A DNA stretch of 10,469 bases, from contig JAFYLN010000113.1 in assembly GCA_017537045.1 (NCBI GenBank), forward strand, positions 1 through 10,469. Reading direction: 5' to 3'. The notes under the pieces are model-generated. The model made no database searches, was not told where the DNA came from, and saw only the letters and a program-made list of their open reading frames with translations. Below are positions 7,389 to 10,469 of this stretch, piece after piece. Numbering within the stretch: position 1 is the first letter of the stretch; each line of letters starts with the position of its first letter. The DNA is from Oscillospiraceae bacterium (GTDB lineage: Bacteria > Bacillota_A > Clostridia > Oscillospirales > Oscillospiraceae). Both the position numbers and the translations under genes were made by a program.

Positions 7389-8120
7389 ATGTATTATCAG
7401 AATTACTACGAGAACTTGAAGGATGTTCTGGATCAGATCTTCACCAAGGAGACCGATAAGATTCAGCAGGCCGGTGCCATGCTGGCAGAAACTCTGGAAA
7501 AGGATGGCCTGCTGTATGTTTTCGGCTGCGGCCACTCTCACATGCTGGCTGAAGAACTGTTCTACCGCGCAGGCGGTCTGGTTCCCGTTTACCCCATTTT
7601 TGAAACCGCTGCCATGCTGCACGAGGGCGCTGCCAAGTCCAGTCAGATAGAGCGTATGAGCGGCTATGCGCAGCATGTGATCACCCGCTACCCCATTGGT
7701 TCCAATGATGTTCTGCTGCTGTCTTCCACCTCCGGTATCAACCCCTTCTGCATGGAAATGGCTGAACTCGCAGCTCAGAAGGGTGCCAAGGTCATCGGCA
7801 TCTCCTCCTTTGCATATCTGGAGAAGCCCTCCCGCCAGAAGGATGGCAAGCATCTGCCCGAATTCTGCCACATCTGTGTAGACAACCATGTTCCCGTGGG
7901 TGACGCCACCATTCAGGTCTGCGAGGACGGTACCAAGGCAGGCCCCACCTCCACCGTTGCCACACTCTCCATCGCCAACGCAATCGTTCTGGAGGCCTGC
8001 GAGATCATGAACAAGCACGGTGTTCAGCCCAAGGTGTTCCGCAGCGGCAACTGCCCCGGCACCGACGATTACAACGCTGTGATGCTGCAGCAGTACGGTC
8101 ACCGCATCCGCCATCTGTAA
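7389..8120 (+). CDS. SIS-domain phosphosugar-binding protein (UPF0309-like)
   Basis: The 243-residue cytoplasmic protein has a sugar-isomerase (SIS) fold. Phosphosugar-binding landmarks are FGCGHSHMLAEELFYRAGG (45-63), the Ser-rich loop LLSSTSGINP (110-119) and KAGPTSTVATLSIANA (183-198). Overall it resembles the UPF0309 group of uncharacterised SIS proteins. No fused catalytic or DNA-binding domain is seen. The start at ATG 7389 follows AGGAGG (7376-7381) by 7 nt; the longer frame from 7335 would overlap the regulator gene. It is co-transcribed with the GntR gene and opposite the PTS genes. The likely job is binding or isomerising the 6-phosphate sugar delivered by the PTS, but no reaction can be named from sequence. 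Confidence 0.88.
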   Translation: MYYQNYYENLKDVLDQIFTKETDKIQQAGAMLAETLEKDGLLYVFGCGHSHMLAEELFYRAGGLVPVYPIFETAAMLHEGAAKSSQIERMSGYAQHVITRYPIGSNDVLLLSSTSGINPFCMEMAELAAQKGAKVIGISSFAYLEKPSRQKDGKHLPEFCHICVDNHVPVGDATIQVCEDGTKAGPTSTVATLSIANAIVLEACEIMNKHGVQPKVFRSGNCPGTDDYNAVMLQQYGHRIRHL

Positions 8121-8137
8121 GAGCAACGCAAAGGCTC

Positions 8138-8155
8138 ATCCCAGCGAACTGGGAT
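8138..8155 (+). other. hairpin after the SIS gene
   Basis: ATCCCAG-CGAA-CTGGGAT is a perfect 7-bp stem with a 4-nt loop, 18 nt past the stop codon and 12 nt before the main terminator stem. It has no U-tract, so it may protect the 3' end or be a remnant. Confidence 0.45.
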
Positions 8156-8167
8156 TCAATAAGCTGC

Positions 8168-8199
8168 AAAGCGCCTCCGGCTCGAACGGAGGCGCTTTT
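8168..8199 (+). terminator. intrinsic terminator of the GntR-SIS operon
   Basis: A perfect 12-bp stem AAAGCGCCTCCG (8168-8179 with 8187-8198) with a 7-nt loop, ending in TTTTGTATATA. It lies 47 nt after the SIS stop codon. Confidence 0.9.
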
Positions 8200-8212
8200 G
8201 TATATATAAATG

Positions 8213-8243
8213 AAAAAACTCCCTCCGGAAAGTCGGGAGGGAG
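8213..8243 (-). terminator. intrinsic terminator of rpsT
   Basis: The stem CTCCCTCC (8219-8226 with 8236-8243) is followed on the minus strand by six T. It lies 15 nt beyond the rpsT stop and back to back with the SIS-operon terminator. Confidence 0.9.
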
Positions 8244-8258
8244 ATATTTTCAGAGAAA

Positions 8259-8522
8259 TCAGGCCAGCTTGTTCAGCTTCAGGGTCATGCTGCTCTTCTT
8301 GCGGGCAGCGTTGTTCTTGTGCAGAAGACCCTTGATAACAGCCTGGTCAACGGACTTGACAGCGGTCTTGTAAGCAACTTCAGCAGCAGCCTTGTCGCCA
8401 GCGGTGAGAGCTGCATCAAACTTCTTCAGATTGGTCTTCAGCTCGGACTTGTCAGCCTTGTTCTTCTCGTAAGCAACTTTGGAACGAATGACATCCTTCT
8501 TGGAGGACTTAATGTTGGGCAT
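8259..8522 (-). CDS. rpsT: 30S ribosomal protein S20
   Basis: S20 is a primary-binding protein of the small ribosomal subunit that contacts 16S rRNA. The 87-residue product has the standard length and starts MPNIKSSKKDVIRSKVAYEKN. It is Lys/Ala-rich throughout, with AVIKGLLHKNNAARKKSSMTLKLNKL near the C-terminus, as in the family. AAAGGAG precedes ATG 8522 with good spacing. It is monocistronic: its own promoter is at 8564-8592 and its own terminator at 8213-8243. It is convergent with the GntR-SIS operon. Confidence 0.97.
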   Translation of the reverse strand: MPNIKSSKKDVIRSKVAYEKNKADKSELKTNLKKFDAALTAGDKAAAEVAYKTAVKSVDQAVIKGLLHKNNAARKKSSMTLKLNKLA

Positions 8523-8563
8523 TGAGGGGCACTCCTTTCTCGGTTATTTTCATACAGTTCTAC

Positions 8564-8592
8564 ATTATAGCGTCTTTGTTTCACAAAATCAA
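8564..8592 (-). promoter_or_regulatory. rpsT: sigma-A type promoter of rpsT
   Basis: -35 TTGATT (8587-8592), a 17-bp spacer, and a perfect -10 TATAAT (8564-8569) on the minus strand. The leader is about 35 nt. The upstream boundary is repeat element copy 2, which begins about 30 bp upstream of the -35. Confidence 0.8.
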
Positions 8593-8622
8593 TACCTTTT
8601 TCAAAATTTTTTCGAGAATTGA

Positions 8623-8802
8623 AAATGATGTTTGTCGAGCAATGTAATGTGAATAACGTAGGGGCGACCATTGGTCGCCCGCGCAGAGAAATGTTGCGAA
8701 CTCGCATTGGATTTCGGCGAATTCGTAACATTGTACCGCCGGGCGGCGGGTCGCCGCCCCTACGAGATCATTGTAAGACTGTACGATAAGCTGAAATTTG
8801 AA
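8623..8802. repeat. 180-bp nested palindromic repeat element, copy 2
   Basis: It has the same architecture and exactly the same size as copy 1. The outer 11-mer is GTTTGTCGAGC at 8630-8640 and GCTTATCGTAC (inverted) at 8781-8791, then 16 bases on each side, then a 108-bp core at 8657-8764 bounded by CGTAGGGGCG inverted repeats. The left core hairpin is GGGCGACC-ATT-GGTCGCCC and the right one GGGCGGC-GGGTC-GCCGCCC. Both differ in sequence from copy 1 but keep their pairing. The right outer arm, inverted, matches copy 1's left arm over TTCAAATTTCAG plus CAGTCT, so the outer arms are reversed relative to copy 1 while the core is not. Confidence 0.85.
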
Positions 8803-8834
8803 GTTCTGTTGAAAGCGCTCTGTCAAGCATGTTT

Positions 8835-9054
8835 TTTTGCACAAAGAAACCGGCTGTGGTAAAAATTACGGGATACGAAAAAGTACGGTTTTTGTCTTGC
8901 CGTGTCGAAAACACTTATGTAAACCCCAGTTGTATACACTCCTGCTGCCTTCCTGTGGAAAACCCCTGTGGAAAAGACTGTGGAGAATGTGGAAAAGTGC
9001 GAGTTTTCAACAGGTATTTCGGGCTTTTCAGGAAGGCCTGCCGGATGTGGAAAA
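8835..9054. promoter_or_regulatory. cluster of DnaA-box matches between rpsT and sigG
   Basis: TGTGGAAAA, the complement of TTTTCCACA and an exact match to the relaxed DnaA box TTWTNCACA, occurs four times in one orientation: 8954-8962, 8967-8975, 8988-8996 and 9046-9054. TGTGGAGAA (one mismatch) lies at 8979-8987. In the opposite orientation TTTTGCACA (exact) is at 8835-8843 and TTTTCAACA (one mismatch) at 9004-9012. The first four forward sites are spaced 13, 12 and 9 bp. No gene is credible here. It could be an origin region, a DnaA titration site or a DnaA-controlled promoter region. The box density is seen directly; function is inference. Confidence 0.5.
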
Positions 9055-9208
9055 CTCTGCATATTCTGCTGCATAATCCATGTCTGCCGGGGGTTCCGTT
9101 TATGTTACGTCACCGTGTCAAGGGAATTCCTTCCAGTAGAAAAAGTACGAAAATGTTAAAAGCCACGGTCATTTTGACTGTCAAAAACTGTCCATTCAGC
9201 TTTTGACA
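8903..9208. promoter_or_regulatory. Spo0A-box-like sites upstream of sigG
   Basis: The Spo0A box core is TGTCGAA or a close variant. TGTCGAAAA occurs at 8903-8911, TGTCAAAA at 9179-9186, and TGTCAAAA on the minus strand at 9201-9208. The site at 9179 is half of the perfect palindrome TTTTGAC-T-GTCAAAA (9172-9186). Single sites of this length arise by chance; their grouping upstream of a sporulation sigma gene and around DnaA boxes is what makes them notable. Confidence 0.35.
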
Positions 9209-9304
9209 AAAATATTTTTGTGAAATCCTACAAAAATATTTCCTGGTATCATATTCCCGGATCGGGAAATACTCTTTGTATTGATCGTTACAAGGAGGAT
9301 CACC
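9055..9304 (+). other. gene-free upstream region of sigG with AT-rich palindromes
   Basis: No credible gene. The stretch contains a perfect 12-bp inverted repeat AAATATTTTTGT (9210-9221) / ACAAAAATATTT (9230-9241) with an 8-bp loop, the palindrome TTTTGAC-T-GTCAAAA (9172-9186), and TTCCCG-GAT-CGGGAA (9254-9268) in the probable sigG leader. A -35-like TTGACA (9203-9208) has no matching -10 at 16-18 bp. A confident sigma-F-type promoter was not found either; GGTATCATA at 9245-9253 is a possible forespore-type -10. The sigG ribosome binding site AAGGAGG is at 9292-9298. Confidence 0.5.
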
Positions 9305-10093
9305 ATGCAGGGAAAAGTAGAGATCTGCGGCGTGAACACGTCCAAGCTGAAAGTATTGTCGCAGGAGGAAATGGAGCAGCTGCTGCACCGCTCCAAAAAC
9401 GGGGACGAGACCGCCCGGGAAGCGCTGATCGAAGGAAATCTCAGGCTCGTCCTATCCGTCATCCAGCGCTTTGACAAGCGGGGAGAAAGCCCCGACGACC
9501 TGTTTCAGGTGGGCTGCATCGGCCTGATTAAGGCCATTTCCAATTTCGATCCTGATAAACAGGTGCGGTTTTCCACTTACGGAGTGCCCATGATCGCTGG
9601 CGAAGTGCGGCGCTACCTGCGCGACAACAGCGCCATCCGGGTCAGCCGCTCTATCCGGGATGTTGCCTACAAAGTGCTGCAATGCAAAGAGTCCATGACC
9701 ACCGTTTTGGGCAGAGATCCGACGCTGGAGGAGATTTCAAAAGAGCTGGCATTATCCATCGAAGATGTTTCGCAGGCTCTGGATGCCGTCTGTGCACCGG
9801 TAAGCCTGTATGACCCTGTCTATTCCGATGGCGGTGATCCGCTGACTGTCATGGATCAGGTGCGTGACACCAAAAATACCGATGAACAGTGGATGGAACA
9901 CATAACCCTGCGCACGGCCTTTGCAAATCTGGGCGAGCGGGAAAAACAGATCTTATCCCTACGCTTCGTCGGCGGAAAGACCCAGATGGAGGTGGCAGGT
10001 TCCCTGGGCATCTCGCAGGCGCAGGTATCGCGGCTGGAGAAGAGCGCCATCGGTGCCATGCGTAAGTCCGTGTCTATCATTTGTCCAAATTGA
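9305..10093 (+). CDS. sigG: RNA polymerase sporulation sigma factor sigma-G
   Basis: Sigma-G directs late forespore transcription (for example small acid-soluble protein genes). The 262-residue product matches B. subtilis SigG (260). The N-terminal signature KVEICGVNTSKL is conserved. Region 2 holds GNLRLVLSVIQRFDKRG, DDLFQVGCIGL, RFSTYGVPMIAGEVRRYLRDN and IRVSRSIRD (45-119). Region 3 follows, and region 4.2 is a helix-turn-helix at GKTQMEVAGSLGISQAQVSRLEK (about 224-246). Asn45, reported to distinguish sigma-G from sigma-F for anti-sigma Gin binding (from memory), is present. ATG 9305 follows AAGGAGG by 6 nt. In many Clostridia sigG follows spoIIGA-sigE; here it stands alone after a long regulatory gap. 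The last codon and the TGA stop lie inside a match to the repeat-element end (10088-10105), so the final residues may have been altered by an insertion. Confidence 0.96.
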   Translation: MQGKVEICGVNTSKLKVLSQEEMEQLLHRSKNGDETAREALIEGNLRLVLSVIQRFDKRGESPDDLFQVGCIGLIKAISNFDPDKQVRFSTYGVPMIAGEVRRYLRDNSAIRVSRSIRDVAYKVLQCKESMTTVLGRDPTLEEISKELALSIEDVSQALDAVCAPVSLYDPVYSDGGDPLTVMDQVRDTKNTDEQWMEHITLRTAFANLGEREKQILSLRFVGGKTQMEVAGSLGISQAQVSRLEKSAIGAMRKSVSIICPN

Positions 10094-10121
10094 TGTTTGT
10101 CGCACTCTTGAAAATTTAAAT
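10088..10121. repeat. outer-end fragment of the 180-bp repeat element at the sigG stop codon
   Basis: AATTGATGTTTGTCGCAC (10088-10105) matches the outer end of copy 1 (AATTGATGTTTATCGCAC, complement of 2017-2034) at 17 of 18 positions. It is followed, as in the full copies, by 16 variable bases and then a GC-rich hairpin. The rest of the element is replaced by other hairpin repeats. Confidence 0.65.
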
Positions 10122-10157
10122 TGTCGCCCCTGTGGGGCGACAGCATCCTGCGGATGC
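10122..10157. repeat. tandem short hairpins after sigG
   Basis: TGTCGCCCC-TGT-GGGGCGACA (10122-10142) is a perfect 9-bp stem. GCATCC-TGC-GGATGC (10143-10157) follows immediately with a 6-bp stem. Neither is followed by a T-tract, so neither is a convincing intrinsic terminator; they look like repeat-family modules. They are nevertheless the only strong structures available to end the sigG transcript. Confidence 0.6.
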
Positions 10158-10166
10158 GGGGGATAC

Positions 10167-10212
10167 GGATTGCCGCGTCGCATGGCTTAATGCCATGCTC
10201 CTCGCAATGACA
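10167..10212 (-). repeat. single arm of a second hairpin-repeat family
   Basis: Read on the minus strand it is TGTCATTGCGAGGAG, then a variable hairpin (CATGGC-ATTAA-GCCATG), then CGACGCGGCAATCC. The same conserved flanks, with unrelated inner hairpins, occur at 10268-10309 and 10355-10394. Confidence 0.7.
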
Positions 10213-10267
10213 TCGTAATTTGGTAGTTGGTAGCAGAAAAATCGGCGCGGAAACCATCGAAAACCAC

Positions 10268-10394
10268 TGTCATTCCGAGGAGGCCCGAAGGGCCGACGTG
10301 GGAATCTCCCGGTACGATGTTTGTTTTTGCACTGCTTATCGATGCATGGAAGCAGGAGATTGCCACGTCGCGCTTCGCGCTCCTCGCAATGACA
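10268..10394. repeat. 127-bp inverted-repeat element of the second family
   Basis: Two arms face each other: 10268-10309 (TGTCATTCCGAGGAG, GGCCC-GAA-GGGCC, GACGTGGGAATCTCC) and, inverted, 10355-10394 (TGTCATTGCGAGGAG, GCGC-GAA-GCGC, GACGTGGCAATCTCC). A 45-bp AT-richer spacer separates them. The 15-bp flanks differ by one base each while the inner hairpins differ but stay paired. Repeats with this conserved sequence are, from memory, widespread in Clostridia and other bacteria. Confidence 0.75.
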
Positions 10395-10404
10395 TGTTTT
10401 TTGA

Positions 10405-10469
10405 GCGGCACAATGTTGCGAATTCGCCAAAAACCAATGCGAATACGTAATGCTGTGCCGCCGGGCGGC
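10405..10469. repeat. partial core of the 180-bp repeat element, third occurrence
   Basis: ATGTTGCGAATTCGCC (10413-10428) followed by AAAAACCAATGCGAAT is the reverse complement of the core centre of copy 1 (ATTCGCATTGG through GCGAATTCGCAACAT), and CCGCCGGGCGGC ends the window. The usual CGTAGGGGC terminus is missing on the left, where it abuts the second repeat family at 10394. The right side continues beyond the window. Confidence 0.75.

Noticed and set aside
8810..8823. Catabolite-response-element-like TGAAAGCGCTCTGT
   Set aside because: It matches about 12 of 14 consensus positions but lies in the middle of a gene-free gap, far from any promoter of a carbohydrate gene; likely chance.
8823..9206. 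Overlapping short open frames on both strands in the rpsT-sigG gap
   Set aside because: They have no ribosome binding sites of note and no recognisable protein features. They overlap each other, and their repeated residues simply reflect the repeated TGTGGAAAA sites.
9203..9208. TTGACA as a vegetative promoter of sigG
   Set aside because: At 16-18 bp spacing the -10 would be ATCCTA, TCCTAC or CCTACA, which is not credible; sigG is also expected to use a forespore sigma factor.
10088..10469. CRISPR array in the repeat-dense right end
   Set aside because: The repeats are inverted, variable hairpin modules with irregular distances; there are no equal-length spacers and no cas genes.

Overview
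The window reads as chromosomal DNA of a spore-forming, moderately GC-rich Clostridia member. The best guess is Oscillospiraceae/Ruminococcaceae of the Faecalibacterium-Gemmiger-Subdoligranulum kind. The basis is a sporulation sigma-G gene, strong AGGAGG-type ribosome binding sites, BspA-like leucine-rich-repeat surface proteins, and families of GC-rich hairpin repeats between genes. No rRNA, tRNA, transposase, phage gene or CRISPR array was seen.

Left part (1-4160), all on the minus strand: the N-terminal two thirds of a phosphoglycerate mutase gene (gpmI, running off the left edge); a membrane-anchored leucine-rich-repeat surface protein with a Pro/Thr/Glu stalk; a 180-bp palindromic repeat; and the recG helicase gene with its own promoter.

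Middle part (4161-8200): a sugar-uptake locus arranged around one divergent promoter region. Leftwards run PTS components IIA, IIB and IIC, resembling the UlaCBA (ascorbate) family. Rightwards run a GntR/UTRA regulator and a SIS-domain phosphosugar-binding protein. No dedicated catabolic enzymes are present, so the substrate is open. Both transcription units end in clear intrinsic terminators.

Right part (8200-10469): rpsT (ribosomal protein S20, minus strand), a second copy of the 180-bp repeat, and about 500 bp without a gene. That gap holds a cluster of DnaA-box matches, Spo0A-box-like sites and AT-rich palindromes. The sporulation gene sigG (plus strand) follows. The last 375 bp are packed with hairpin repeats of at least two families, including fragments of the same 180-bp element.

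The most interesting parts are non-coding: (1) the 180-bp nested palindrome, whose 108-bp core lies in the same orientation in two copies while its outer arms are swapped; (2) the DnaA/Spo0A-like site cluster between rpsT and sigG, a candidate origin or replication-sporulation control region; (3) the repeat family at 10167-10394, whose inner mini-hairpins differ in sequence but keep their pairing.
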